DNA of 64,000 bases from Legionella steigerwaltii (GCF_001468065.1 NZ_LNYZ01000003.1:1-64000); one strand, 5' to 3'; positions 36,903 through 47,092 are shown, counted from the stretch's first letter. The notes: generated from the sequence alone by a model not told the origin. Made by a program: numbers and translations.

Positions 36903-37541
36903 CTAATCTAGCCGAGTAATTCCAAGCATTTTTAAAATATATTTCTCATATACTGGTTCAGATAAACCATGTTTCACTTTATAGCTAAAATACTTTTCAA
37001 AAACTATTTTAGCTAAATGCACCCATTTCCCTTCTTTGGCCCAATCTGTATTTCTGGGTTGGGTTTCTGGAATCGCGACGAATGCAATTCGTGTATTAAC
37101 CCATATCAGCAAGGCAAATGGCTCTTCTTGATGCTATGGCTACAGTGGGCTTGCAGCAATATTTTCCACTATGGCTGCCGTCATGGTTTCAATCATATAT
37201 CCTGTTTTAGGGACACCTGTTGGTACAAGAGTTGGTTCCACCGGAATCGTAATGCAGAGCTTCTCCGTTAGCCAGGTAAATATTATTCTGTTCTGCATCA
37301 ATACAGGCTACTGGTTGCGCAATAAAATCAATATTTCATTTTTCGAAATATTCCTTCAGGGGTAAATTAATTGCTTCACGTGAACGCCAACCGATATCTA
37401 TCCAAACGTTAGATGGAACAAATTGGAAACAATCAACCTCATGGATCACCGTGATTTTGCAGGTCGTCACAAGTTTTTCCTAAGGCCATAGGCAGTTGAG
37501 ACACCCGCAATTCCAGCACCTATAACTATGATGTGAGCCAT
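36903..37541 (-). pseudogene. Decayed flavoprotein disulfide reductase (sulfide:quinone reductase-like)
   Basis: The start is intact, with a GGGAGG site and the FAD motif HIIVIGAGIAGVSTAYGLRK. A frame change then gives the next piece (VTTCKITVIHEVDCFQFVPS) in a different frame, followed by LPLKEYFEK and a stop. A further piece, NIDFIAQPVACIDAEQNNIY, leads into ALHYDSGGTNSCTN. KTGYMIETMTAAIVENIAA appears next, and the C-terminal end NTRIAFVAIPETQPRNTDWA to YEKYILKMLGI is readable from 37112 down. The order matches SQR/NDH-2-like reductases of about 380-400 residues, but the central region is deleted and at least two frameshifts and stops are present. It is the last gene of the DUF302-TolC-RND-DUF2892 run. 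Confidence 0.8.
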
Positions 37542-37569
37542 AATCATGCCCTCCCTGATTCAGTCCTGT

Positions 37570-37776
37570 TTACTTGCTGCCGACACCCAATTTGTTCAGA
37601 ATTTTTTCTAAAGGACAAAACTGAGTAAACCCACTTTGAAATAAATTGGCACCTACAAAAACAGTAACCCAAAGAAAATAGTTACTGAGATAAAGGGGAC
37701 TTTGCGGCACACCAAATGCTAGAGAAAGTAAAATAAATGTTCCCGCAACAATACGAACAATACGTTCAGTGTTCAT
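37570..37776 (-). CDS. DUF2892 small membrane protein (YgaP membrane-part-like)
   Basis: A 68-residue protein with two membrane helices (about 7-25 and 30-50) and the C-terminal GFTQFCPLEKILNKLG motif typical of DUF2892. In other bacteria this domain is fused to or encoded beside rhodanese or flavin disulfide reductases of sulfur metabolism, which fits the decayed reductase directly downstream. An AAGGAG site precedes the ATG. Confidence 0.85.
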   Translation of the reverse strand: MNTERIVRIVAGTFILLSLAFGVPQSPLYLSNYFLWVTVFVGANLFQSGFTQFCPLEKILNKLGVGSK

Positions 37777-37797
37777 GAGAAACTCCTTGTCAGCATG

Positions 37798-40700
37798 CTA
37801 AGAATTACGCCATTTCCACCAACCCAAATAAATTAAAGGAATGAGGAATAATGTAAGTATAGTTGAAGCAAAGGCTCCAAATATTAATGAAATGGCAAGC
37901 CCGCCAAAAACAGGATCAGATAACATCACTGCGGAGCCTAAAATAATTGCAAAAGCTGTTAAAAGAATAGGCAAGAGCCGAACCACACCGGATTCTGTGA
38001 CAGCAGATTCGATTGAAGATCCGGCTCGCTGGTTCTCCAAAATAAAATCGATGAGTAATAAAGAGTTTCGTACAACAATTCCTGCCAGAGCAATCACACC
38101 AATCATGGAAGTCGCTGTAAACGGTTGATGCATAATCCAGTGGCCGGGAAATACGCCAATAATTGTGAGTGGAATAGCGCCCATAATAATCAGCGGTATG
38201 AAAAAGGATCGATAAAACCCTGTCAGTAATATATAAATAAGTACAATTGCTACTATAAAAGCCGAGCCCAAGTCACGAAATACGTCTAAAGTTAAACGCA
38301 TTTCACCAAGCCAAAGTAACTGATTTTTAGTAATATTCTGCGGTTGCTCTTCTGCAAAGCCAAGATTTCCAACGGTTAAATGGATGTCGTGAGGCAGTTT
38401 TTCATTGTGCAGCATATGAGTTACGGTTGCTACCGCATAGGCTGGGCTGGAGTGCAGCATCTCACCTGTGACATAAACAACTTGATGTTGATCGCGGGTG
38501 AAAATGGGTTTTTCTTGGATTACATTTTTAAAATCAACTACCCTTGATAAGGGGACAAGTTGATTTTGCTGATTTAATAAATACAATTTTTTTAGAGATG
38601 TAATATTATTTCGCGTGATTCTGGGTAAGCGAAGTATGATATTTTCGGGTTCAAGAAGGCCTGGTCTGTGGCCATTACCTACATTAACCCCTTTAAAATA
38701 ACTACGTATCTCATTAGCCAGTGTATTAGGAAGCAGGCCTGAGAAAACAGTTGCGTTTCGATTAATCAAAATGCTGTATTCAGTTAAATCTTCAGTGACT
38801 GAATTATCAATATTTATCATCCCATAGATCTTGGGATAAATTGTACTGCTGATGTATTGTCCTAGCTCTCTTAAATGATCGTAATTTGGTCCATACAATC
38901 CTGCTTCCATTTGTGAGCGAACCGGAGGTCCTGGAGGACTTTCAAAAAGTTTGATATGGGCTAAAGGATAAGTATGACGAACATCCGATAATGAATCGTA
39001 AACGTGTTGCGCGATTTCATGAGATCCAATAGATCGTTCGCGTTTATTGACTAAATTGACGCGAATTTGCGCGTAATGGGTGCCACTGTTCATTGCATCC
39101 CCTCGAACCATAGCTGCAAAATCTTCGGGGGCAGCTTGACCCAAAAAGAGCTGATAATTGGTTATAAAATGATTTTTGGCAAGAACGTTGGAAATATCAT
39201 CTGTAATCTTTAGGGTTTGCTCTAACGAGGAACCGGCTCCAGAGTTCACCTCAAGTAAAAAGGTATTCACATTATCATCAGGAAGCATTTTAAGCTCAAC
39301 ACCTAAGGGACTCAACGGGCCATTAGTACCTGATGGTCGGATGAATTGCCATAAAGGTTGCAACATCACCAGAAATAAAAGAACAACAATAAAAACGTAA
39401 AATGAATATCGTAACCATCGAGATCTTAAAAGCGCAGTAAAAAGATAAATATAAATTTTATGTATAAAGCTTAAGTGGTTTTTTTCTTGAGAAATGACGA
39501 GCTGATTCTCTGAGTGCAAATAAGACCGGTGTTTCGTTTTTAGCCATTGATAAGCCAAATAAGGAACAACGGTATAGGCAATAATAAGTGAAGTAAGCAT
39601 GGCTAGAGGAGCATTAAAAGGGATAGGAGCCATAAAAGGACCCATCATGCCTGATACAAAAGCCATGGGAATCAACGCAAGAATGACAGTAAAAGTAGCG
39701 ATGATGGTTGGTTTTCCTATTTCATTTGCTGCATATACGATCAACCGAGTGAGGTTATGTTGCGCTTTTTGCATCATATGACGATGGATATTTTCAATCA
39801 CAACGATACTGTCATCTACCAATAAACCCAACGACAGAATTAATGCGAATAAGGTGATCCGGTTAATCGTTTGTCCTGATATCCATCCTATCCCAAGTAC
39901 AATACAGAGAATCAGTGGTATGGAAAAAATCACTATAGATGCCTCACGCCAACCTAAAAACAGCATTAAAAGAAGTACTACGGAGGCAATCGCAATCCCT
40001 AAATGTTCAATCAAGGTATTGACGGCATCATTCGCATCGTCACCATAATTGCGTGTTACAGTGGTTGTTACATCGCTGGGTATCATGTTGCTTTCTTGAA
40101 CGAGTTTTAACCGCTCAAGTATTGCATTGGCGACAACCACCCCATTGCTGCCTTTTTGGCGTGCCAGTGCAAGCGTTACTGCAGGTTTGAGCACTCCGGC
40201 GGACTGATTTGAGGCGCTTGGGCCGAAGGCAAAATAGGAGCGGATGTTTTCATCCGTTGGTGCTAACTCAACGTGAGCAACATCTTTTAATAAAACAGGC
40301 TTACCATTATCTACGCCAATGATGATTTTATTCAGGTCCTCAGGTGAGATGAGATTTCCCTCGACACGTAAAGGAATTTCACGCAGGTCGGGCTCCAACT
40401 TCCCAGCATTCAGGCTGATATTGTTCACCTCGAGCGCTTGTTTGATTTTTTGCAATGGAATGAAATGCGAAGCCATTTTATCAGGGTCTAACCATACACG
40501 CAGCGCGGAAGGTGAGGCGCCCATAACCCAGCTTTTTCCTACTTGAGGCACACCGCGTAATTGTTCGAGTACTTTGGTTGCCATGTTCTGCAGTTGGATT
40601 GAACTGTATTGAGAGGAGCTAAGTGTAATCGTCAACAGAGGGACATCATACAGACTGATTGATTGTATCAAAGGCATTAATGTGCCCGAAGGCATTTTAT

Positions 40701-41109
40701 CCATATTGCTGTTGATTTGATTGTATACTTTAACCAGGCTGTTTTCTTCGTTTTCGTTTACTTTAAATCGTACTGTGACTAATGAATTGTCATTAATTGC
40801 CATGCCATAGGTATGATCCACTCCAGGAATAGATGCCATGAGTCCTTCCAATGGTCTTATGATTTGATGCAACATTTCCTGAGCATCACTTCCTGGACGA
40901 TTCACGGAAATTGCGACAACAGGAACTACAATTTCAGGATTATAAGTTCTCGGTGTGAATTCTAATGCAAGCGCACCAAACAGCAGGGAACTCAGAATAA
41001 TGAGCAGCGTGAGTTTTGAATGAATAAAGGCCCTAGCCATTTGGCCTGCACTGTTCAATAGAGGTTTATGTGGGGTATTTTTATTCAAAATCCATTTGCT
41101 CCGATGCAT
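37798..41109 (-). CDS. RND-family efflux transporter, inner-membrane pump
   Basis: A 1103-residue AcrB-like pump with 12 expected membrane helices and two large periplasmic loops. The helix 4 segment around LSLGLLVDDSIVVIENIHRH has the paired Asp residues used for proton relay, and GIVVRNSLLLIDFI is the second-half equivalent. Overall form is closer to the AcrB/HAE type than to CusA. It lies 57 bases downstream of the TolC-like gene, but no membrane fusion (adaptor) gene lies between them or nearby. The pump must borrow an adaptor or work without one. Substrate is unknown. Confidence 0.92.
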   Translation of the reverse strand: MHRSKWILNKNTPHKPLLNSAGQMARAFIHSKLTLLIILSSLLFGALALEFTPRTYNPEIVVPVVAISVNRPGSDAQEMLHQIIRPLEGLMASIPGVDHTYGMAINDNSLVTVRFKVNENEENSLVKVYNQINSNMDKMPSGTLMPLIQSISLYDVPLLTITLSSSQYSSIQLQNMATKVLEQLRGVPQVGKSWVMGASPSALRVWLDPDKMASHFIPLQKIKQALEVNNISLNAGKLEPDLREIPLRVEGNLISPEDLNKIIIGVDNGKPVLLKDVAHVELAPTDENIRSYFAFGPSASNQSAGVLKPAVTLALARQKGSNGVVVANAILERLKLVQESNMIPSDVTTTVTRNYGDDANDAVNTLIEHLGIAIASVVLLLMLFLGWREASIVIFSIPLILCIVLGIGWISGQTINRITLFALILSLGLLVDDSIVVIENIHRHMMQKAQHNLTRLIVYAANEIGKPTIIATFTVILALIPMAFVSGMMGPFMAPIPFNAPLAMLTSLIIAYTVVPYLAYQWLKTKHRSYLHSENQLVISQEKNHLSFIHKIYIYLFTALLRSRWLRYSFYVFIVVLLFLVMLQPLWQFIRPSGTNGPLSPLGVELKMLPDDNVNTFLLEVNSGAGSSLEQTLKITDDISNVLAKNHFITNYQLFLGQAAPEDFAAMVRGDAMNSGTHYAQIRVNLVNKRERSIGSHEIAQHVYDSLSDVRHTYPLAHIKLFESPPGPPVRSQMEAGLYGPNYDHLRELGQYISSTIYPKIYGMINIDNSVTEDLTEYSILINRNATVFSGLLPNTLANEIRSYFKGVNVGNGHRPGLLEPENIILRLPRITRNNITSLKKLYLLNQQNQLVPLSRVVDFKNVIQEKPIFTRDQHQVVYVTGEMLHSSPAYAVATVTHMLHNEKLPHDIHLTVGNLGFAEEQPQNITKNQLLWLGEMRLTLDVFRDLGSAFIVAIVLIYILLTGFYRSFFIPLIIMGAIPLTIIGVFPGHWIMHQPFTATSMIGVIALAGIVVRNSLLLIDFILENQRAGSSIESAVTESGVVRLLPILLTAFAIILGSAVMLSDPVFGGLAISLIFGAFASTILTLFLIPLIYLGWWKWRNS

Positions 41110-41165
41110 TTTTTGTGTTGAAAGAGTTGTAAAAACAACACTTATTTTTCAATAATTACACTATC

Positions 41166-42587
41166 TTATTTCTCAGATGGAATTAACTCATTCGTTAGCA
41201 TTAACAACCGTCCTCGCGCAAGAATTTGATTATATTGCGATTGGATGCAGCGATTTTTTGCTTCGGCCAGTTTCATTTGGCTTTCCAATAATTGCCCGAG
41301 TGGCACCAATCCACGTCCATATCTTTTGCTAAGATGCCCCACAACTTCTTTTGCTTGTATTGCATTCGCATGATTTGCTTGATATTGAATTTCTGCAAGT
41401 TCTTCAGCACGTCGTGCCTGGATGAGTGCAAGACGCAGTGCATTTGCTGTATCTTCTAATTGAAAAGTAGCTTGTTTCACCTCCGCAACTGCTTTTTGGA
41501 CGGCTCCTGAGTGTTCCCCAGAGCTGAATAATTCCCAATTGACGCCCAGGGCAATGAGATTTGATGGAAGTCCAGCACCTACAGCATTCCCATTCCAATC
41601 CTGCCGTAATTGCAGGTTTACCTGCGGTTTATTTGCTGAATTTACCGCATCAACATGGGCACGGCCTGCCTCTATGGTTGATTTGATCGCACGCAATTGC
41701 GCATTATGGATGAGTGCCTTTTGAGTCAGAGTGGCAATTGTTCTTTTTGTTGTGGGAAACTGAACGGAATTACTTGGAACATACAAATGTTTTTGATGGC
41801 CAACTAAACTGCGGAACTCATCAAGATGGTTTTGCCATTCTGCTTGCGCTGCTCTTAAAGATGTTTTTACTGTCCTCAAATAAGTATCCGCAAGTAACAA
41901 GTCACTTTCTATAACAAGAGACTGCTTAAAAAGGGCTTTAGTTGTTTTGAGATACACGGTAGCCGCATTGACTTCTTCTTTCGCAAGAACTACAAGTTTA
42001 TTGGTCGCAAGAACGCCCTCATAAGCCTGGAGAATATCATAAGCCAGTTGCATACGTGCTGCTTGATTCCCGTGTTGCGCAGCACGAAGCAGGGCATTGG
42101 TATTCCTCAATCGTGCTATGGTTTCACCCCCCGCGTAAAGGGGTACGGTTAATTTAAATCCTGCGTTGTAATTGCTGTAATACCCTGGCGAATTCAGTGC
42201 TTGCGGTCTTAAATTAATTGAATCGGGGCCTGTGAATTGTCCCAGACCAAAATCAGCAAATGAAACATTACCCTGACTTAATTTATAACTAAAAACGTTT
42301 AAGGGATTATCACTGCGAGCAGCATTCATTTCTATGCCCAGCTTGGGTAATCCGGTTCCCCGTGTTTCAATAATTGCTGCTCTGGCTGATTCAATTTGAG
42401 CTTGGCTTGCACCAATGCGAGGATTGCTGCTGAGTGAAAGACGTACTGCTTCAATATAACTGATGGGTTTCACCATTTCAGCACTTACTAAAGAAGACGC
42501 CAGGAACTGGCTTAGTCCCAAGAGCAGTAATTTTTTTTGAACAGTTCCTCGAGTTATCACACTATACCCTAATATAAAGACATGCAA
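41166..42587 (-). CDS. TolC-family outer-membrane efflux protein
   Basis: About 470 residues with the TolC two-repeat pattern: signal peptide (ending about VSA-EM), ISYIEAVRLSLSSNPRIGAS start, and long coiled helices with QAQIESARAAIIETRG and a matching second half (AIKSTIEAGRAHVDAVNSAN). It forms the exit duct for the RND pump. The frame opens with TTG; a GTG eight codons later (42563) has an AGGG site and may be the true start. It lies 28 bases after the DUF302 gene. Confidence 0.88.
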   Translation of the reverse strand: MHVFILGYSVITRGTVQKKLLLLGLSQFLASSLVSAEMVKPISYIEAVRLSLSSNPRIGASQAQIESARAAIIETRGTGLPKLGIEMNAARSDNPLNVFSYKLSQGNVSFADFGLGQFTGPDSINLRPQALNSPGYYSNYNAGFKLTVPLYAGGETIARLRNTNALLRAAQHGNQAARMQLAYDILQAYEGVLATNKLVVLAKEEVNAATVYLKTTKALFKQSLVIESDLLLADTYLRTVKTSLRAAQAEWQNHLDEFRSLVGHQKHLYVPSNSVQFPTTKRTIATLTQKALIHNAQLRAIKSTIEAGRAHVDAVNSANKPQVNLQLRQDWNGNAVGAGLPSNLIALGVNWELFSSGEHSGAVQKAVAEVKQATFQLEDTANALRLALIQARRAEELAEIQYQANHANAIQAKEVVGHLSKRYGRGLVPLGQLLESQMKLAEAKNRCIQSQYNQILARGRLLMLTNELIPSEK

Positions 42588-42615
42588 TTGGGTTGACAGA
42601 GTTTCAAATCTTTCC

Positions 42616-43008
42616 CTAAATTTCCTGGAGAACTCGTTGGAGGCGCGCTTTTACCTCCTGGGCTAAATGTTTAATTTCTGGTTTATTAACCAATTGAAGT
42701 ATTGCTTCAGGATCCATAAATTCAACATGTACTTGCTGGTCATCATTCTGTCGGACAACAACATTGCAGGGAAGTAACAAACCAATAGACGAATCGGCTT
42801 CCAGGGCACTATGAGCTAGCTGAGGATTACATGCTCCAAGTATACGATAAGGCGGGATGTCTTTATTCAGTTTGCGCTTCATGGTTGCGGATACATCGAT
42901 CTCGGTAAGAATCCCGAAGCCTTCTTTTTGTAGTTCATTAGTCACGTGCTTAAGTGCTTGCTCAAATGAATAGTTAACTTTTTTGCCAAATCCGTATGAA
43001 TTTTGCAT
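42616..43008 (-). CDS. DUF302 protein
   Basis: About 130 residues of the DUF302 family, small proteins often encoded next to efflux or sulfur-related genes. Typical features are the SFEQALKHVTNELQKEGFGI start and the central RILGACNPQLAHSAL and GLLLPCNVVV motifs with one cysteine each. Function of the family is unproven; binding of a small ligand or metal is suspected. The ATG chosen follows an AAGG site; an in-frame TTG lies two codons earlier. Confidence 0.88.
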   Translation of the reverse strand: MQNSYGFGKKVNYSFEQALKHVTNELQKEGFGILTEIDVSATMKRKLNKDIPPYRILGACNPQLAHSALEADSSIGLLLPCNVVVRQNDDQQVHVEFMDPEAILQLVNKPEIKHLAQEVKARLQRVLQEI

Positions 43009-43123
43009 GCCCAAACCTTAATTTTTATGTTGATTTTCTAATTATAAATGATTTGCATATTAAGTTGAAAGAGAAATAGTGATACTTCGATGATATGTGC
43101 CTACGAGAGGTTTTTAGGAGGGT

Positions 43124-43339
43124 TTACTGATCGATTATAGTTTGTTTATGGCATCTATATATGATTATACCTGTGGCAAGTTCAATGATTTCTCCTTCTG
43201 CCCCAGAATGTTCTAGATCACATTGTTCACTTAAATGTACCTTTAAAGCATCGATATTTTGTCCAGTTGTTATAGAGATAATTTGGTTCTCAATTTTAAT
43301 TCTGGCTTCATAAGGGTCTTTCTGGCTGCGTGAGTTCAT
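43124..43339 (-). CDS. Small soluble protein, unknown
   Basis: A 71-residue protein with no membrane segment. It has a likely mixed alpha-beta pattern and two cysteines (EQCDLE and YRCHK). It lies in the same direction as the P-type ATPase upstream and the DUF302 gene downstream, with about 105-base gaps, so it may be part of the same efflux unit. No family is recognised. Confidence 0.5.
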   Translation of the reverse strand: MNSRSQKDPYEARIKIENQIISITTGQNIDALKVHLSEQCDLEHSGAEGEIIELATGIIIYRCHKQTIIDQ

Positions 43340-43444
43340 TATCTATACCTCCAATTTTTTATACTCCTATATACATTATAGTTAAACGCCTTCAAATAAA
43401 TGCACAGTTGGGGTTAAAATTTGTTTCTCGACTATTAATACAAT

Positions 43445-45322
43445 TCAGCTGACAGCAACAGGGGGTAAATCAATTTTAATTTTGCCGCCCCATGCGAGCC
43501 TTAGCGCATTAACAATGGCAATTGCATCAATTACTTCCTGAAGAATGGCGCCAGTTACTGGAGTGATATAACCAACTGCTGCAAAGCTCATCCCAATGAC
43601 ACTGAGTAGCATTCCTCCTACAGCACTTTGTAATGCAATCTTGCGAGTATCCAAACTCAGATGAATTAATTCATCTACTTTTTTCAAAGTGTTTTCCATG
43701 ATTACGACTCCGGCAGCTTCCGAAGTGATATTGCTGAATTGACCAAAGGCAATTCCAACTGTTGCTGCAGTGAGTGCTGGAGCATCGTTAATCCCATCTC
43801 CCATAAATACTGTAGGCGCTTTTTTTCTTTCTTCCCGCACAATGGCAAGTTTTTGTTCTGGGCTTTGTGACGCATGAATTTCTTTCAAATTTAACTGGGA
43901 GGCTAAATATCTTACTTCTGATTCGCGATCACCAGACACAAGCATTATTTTTTTAAATTGGTGGGAAGGGGATAAATGGCCAATAAAGGATTTCCCCTCT
44001 TTACGTGGTGCATCATGAAAAACTAAGGAACCTACAAATTGTTCGTCATAGAGAATAATACATTCTAAGCCTTGTGATTCAGGTGGAAGTTCGCTGGCAG
44101 ATTCTGGCTTATGAAGCAGAAATTTATTGCGGCTGGTAACATGAATCTGATGACGTTCAATAATACCTATTAGTCCTCGCCCTGGTTTTTCAGAAACTTG
44201 AGAAGCATCAAGCAATTTTAAATGACGCTCTTCAGCAGCCTTCAGAATTGCAGGAGCGAGAGGATGCTTTGAATAACGTTCTAAACTAGCTGTGTATTGC
44301 AAAATGTTATCTGAATTTAGGGGAGTGTTTTTGGCAACATGGATTTCTGATAATGCGGGTTTACCATAGGTTAACGTTCCTGTTTTATCGAAAATTGCAG
44401 TTCTACAGGTTGGTAATCGTTCAAGAACTGTTGGGTCACGAATAATAATACTTTGTTTTGCTGCCATAGAAATCGCACTAATCAAGGTAATGGGAATAGC
44501 AATAAGTAAAGGACAAGGTGTTGCGATGACGATTACTGCGAGAAAGCGCATCGAATCCCCACTGAGATACCAGGCAGCGCAAGCAAAGATTAAGGCTAAT
44601 GGAGCAAAAATGGCCCCAATCTGGTCTCCTAATCGTCGTAAAGAAGGTTTTTTTTGTTCTGCTTCTTTAAGTACCTCAACAATCGCTGCATAACGTGAAT
44701 CGGAAGGGAGTCTGACTGCCTGGATAGTTAACGGAGATTCACCATTGATTGCACCAGAAATTACAGGAGTTCCAGGCGCTTTGGATATCATATAAGGTTC
44801 ACCAGTCAGATAGGATTCATCCATCATGCCATGCCCCTCCACAACGTTGCCATCGACGGGACAAATTTCATAGGGATAGATCACAATGTCATCATCAATA
44901 TGAATATCATCTAATGTGATGTCTTCAATTTGATCTTTTGTTTTTCGATGTGCTTTAGTTGGCATACGGGCGGCAAGCGCCATTAAAACAGAGGACGCTT
45001 TACGCATGGCATATTGTTCCAATGTTTGTCCACCTGCTAACATGAGAATAATGAGGGCAACAGCCAAGTATTCATGGAGGAAGGTACCGGTGACTAATGC
45101 GATAGCGGCCAAAGAGTCTGCACCTAAATTCCCTTGAAACAATTTGCTTACAATTTGCAAAAATAAGGGAATACCTCCAATGATTATGATGATTAATAAA
45201 GGAATTTCCGCGAATTGAAAATCCATTATTTTCATAAGGAGATATAAGAAAATAGCAATCAATGACAGGAAAAGCACAATCATTTTCCATTTCGATACTA
45301 TGGGTAAAGAGAATAGGTTCAT
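43445..45322 (-). CDS. P1B-type heavy-metal ATPase
   Basis: A 625-residue metal-pumping ATPase. The phosphorylation site is DKTGTLT (D312), the nucleotide histidine-proline pair is in SKHPLAPA and the hinge is GDGINDAPAL. The membrane metal site reads TPCPLL with C270, a TPC form, not the CPC of classic copper and zinc pumps. No N-terminal HMA cysteine domain is present; the protein begins with membrane helices directly. Six or more hydrophobic segments are visible. The metal cannot be named; TPC motifs occur in poorly studied subgroups. It leads the efflux block. Confidence 0.9.
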   Translation of the reverse strand: MNLFSLPIVSKWKMIVLFLSLIAIFLYLLMKIMDFQFAEIPLLIIIIIGGIPLFLQIVSKLFQGNLGADSLAAIALVTGTFLHEYLAVALIILMLAGGQTLEQYAMRKASSVLMALAARMPTKAHRKTKDQIEDITLDDIHIDDDIVIYPYEICPVDGNVVEGHGMMDESYLTGEPYMISKAPGTPVISGAINGESPLTIQAVRLPSDSRYAAIVEVLKEAEQKKPSLRRLGDQIGAIFAPLALIFACAAWYLSGDSMRFLAVIVIATPCPLLIAIPITLISAISMAAKQSIIIRDPTVLERLPTCRTAIFDKTGTLTYGKPALSEIHVAKNTPLNSDNILQYTASLERYSKHPLAPAILKAAEERHLKLLDASQVSEKPGRGLIGIIERHQIHVTSRNKFLLHKPESASELPPESQGLECIILYDEQFVGSLVFHDAPRKEGKSFIGHLSPSHQFKKIMLVSGDRESEVRYLASQLNLKEIHASQSPEQKLAIVREERKKAPTVFMGDGINDAPALTAATVGIAFGQFSNITSEAAGVVIMENTLKKVDELIHLSLDTRKIALQSAVGGMLLSVIGMSFAAVGYITPVTGAILQEVIDAIAIVNALRLAWGGKIKIDLPPVAVS

Positions 45323-45394
45323 TGTTTTGAGTTGAGTTTTTTTTAAATAATAGTCAAGGAGTTATGGAGATTCAAGATTTGTACGGTGTTAGTT

Positions 45395-45472
45395 GTAGCC
45401 TGGGTGCAGCGCAGCGGAGCCCGGGAATTGGTGATTTAAAACCCAGGTTCCGCTGCGCTGCACCCAGGCTAC
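45395..45472. repeat. Family I palindromic repeat, full copy
   Basis: GTAGCCTGGGTGCAGCGCAG and CTGCGCTGCACCCAGGCTAC flank a 38-base centre. It separates the P-type ATPase from the chitinase gene upstream and could stop read-through. Confidence 0.88.
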
Positions 45473-45493
45473 AAGGCACTCAGGTTATAAAGA

Positions 45494-47011
45494 TTAGTTG
45501 CATAAGCTCTTATACGCTGCAACCAAACTATTGGGATTAGAAACAGGTAAGTCGGTATCAGCACTCCACATAATGGCGCCTTTGAGTTGTTTGTTCTTGA
45601 TAAATTTGCATACCTCTTTAACTACCTCTGGAGATTGATAGCCAACAAATTGTTTGGCTGTTGGACTGTAGAGATAAGAACCAGTAATAAAAGGGGTATT
45701 ATTCTCATCAAAGGCATTGACTCGATAGTTCTTATAATTGAGTTGATTTATCAATTTATCAACGGATTTATAAGGCACTAAACCATCTTGTATCGAATAT
45801 TCAGAGGCAAAATGGCTTGCACCGGTCCAACGTTGTTCAAAGCCTGGAAGATCAAGGTTTTCACCAGATTCTACCCCAGAAAATCCCCGACCATAGGCCG
45901 CTAAACCCACTTGTAATTTTTCTTTGGGCATCCCGTATGCAAGAACTTGTTCTGTAATGGAATCGGTTGCGTAGTTAATAGCAAACTCATCTTTATGATT
46001 GGTATCCGGTTGTTTTAAATAGGCATGAACTGCTGTATAGGGATCACCACTTTGTGACCAAGGTCCATGTAAGTCATAGGTCATTAAATTAACACTGTCG
46101 ACATAGTTTGCAATTTGTTTAAACCAACCTCCATCAACAGATTGATTGATTAGTTCCAAATAGTCCTTATTGACTGTGATGGTTACAGAGATATATGCCT
46201 CTTTGCCTAAAGTTTGTCGACTGGCTTTGACTAAATCAAAAAGATGTTTGTAGTCAGCAAGAGTGCTCGCATCAGGAGGTAGTTGGCCGCCTGTTTGCAG
46301 ATCAATAGGTGGTTCAAAATCATAATCAATTCCCTTTAAATTTTTAAAATGATTCATCCAGGATTTAAATTGATTTAAAAATTTATCTTGATTGGCGAAG
46401 ATGGCGGCAAACGTAGCGGTGCTGATTCCTTTATTATCTGTCGTATTTGCACCACCAACTGCAATGATGCGCTTTGCGGTATATTTATTGGAATTAATGA
46501 AAGCACCAAAACTGTTGAGTTGTCCCACGCCTTTTTGGTCTGTGTAATTAAATAATTCTTTTTGACCCGTGTTGCCATTCATTTGCACGGAAGAACATGC
46601 ACCTTGATTTGCTGTACAAAAATCAAGGAAATCTTTCGTTTCCGGCGGTAAAGGTGAGATCCAGGAACCTTCTAAAGGCAGCTCGCCCCAAAGATCTGCA
46701 AAATGCATTAAACCATCCCAGCTGGAGGGGATTTGATATTGAGCTAGATTAGGATCTTTGCTATTCCAGACTTGTAAAAAACTCCAGGCTACGACATCCG
46801 CTTTATTAAATTGAGCAACCATTTCCGGATTATAAACATAAGCCAATTGCCCATAAGGTCGACCAATTTTATACGCGCCATCATATTCGTAAGGGGCTTG
46901 ACCATACATGGACCAATTAGTTGTGTATAAAGTTAACGTTGCATTTGCTACTACAGGAATCAGAGAAGTAGTAAACATGGTTAATCGAATAATTTTCTTC
47001 AAAAAAGTCAT
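45494..47011 (-). CDS. Secreted GH18 chitinase
   Basis: A 505-residue exported glycosidase. After a signal peptide (about 1-25, ending NA-TL), the GH18 barrel carries GIDYDFEPP, where D229, D231 and E233 are the catalytic residues (E233 as the proton donor). MTYDLHGPW and the late IMWSADTD motifs are typical of bacterial chitinases close to plant and insect class. It has no separate binding domain, unlike the ChiA-like enzyme at 24016. A GGAGATCC site precedes the ATG. The LuxR-type regulator lies 81 bases upstream. Confidence 0.9.
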   Translation of the reverse strand: MTFLKKIIRLTMFTTSLIPVVANATLTLYTTNWSMYGQAPYEYDGAYKIGRPYGQLAYVYNPEMVAQFNKADVVAWSFLQVWNSKDPNLAQYQIPSSWDGLMHFADLWGELPLEGSWISPLPPETKDFLDFCTANQGACSSVQMNGNTGQKELFNYTDQKGVGQLNSFGAFINSNKYTAKRIIAVGGANTTDNKGISTATFAAIFANQDKFLNQFKSWMNHFKNLKGIDYDFEPPIDLQTGGQLPPDASTLADYKHLFDLVKASRQTLGKEAYISVTITVNKDYLELINQSVDGGWFKQIANYVDSVNLMTYDLHGPWSQSGDPYTAVHAYLKQPDTNHKDEFAINYATDSITEQVLAYGMPKEKLQVGLAAYGRGFSGVESGENLDLPGFEQRWTGASHFASEYSIQDGLVPYKSVDKLINQLNYKNYRVNAFDENNTPFITGSYLYSPTAKQFVGYQSPEVVKEVCKFIKNKQLKGAIMWSADTDLPVSNPNSLVAAYKSLCN

Positions 47012-47092
47012 TATGGATCTCCAATGAACAAGAAGTTAAATTTTAATTCTGTTCATTGGTCAGGAACCACTGTCAATTGTGACAGGGGGGAA

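Noticed and set aside
45395..45472. Family I repeat as a CRISPR-like or attachment site
   Set aside because: Copies are single, dispersed and palindromic with variable centres, typical of REP/BIME-like elements.
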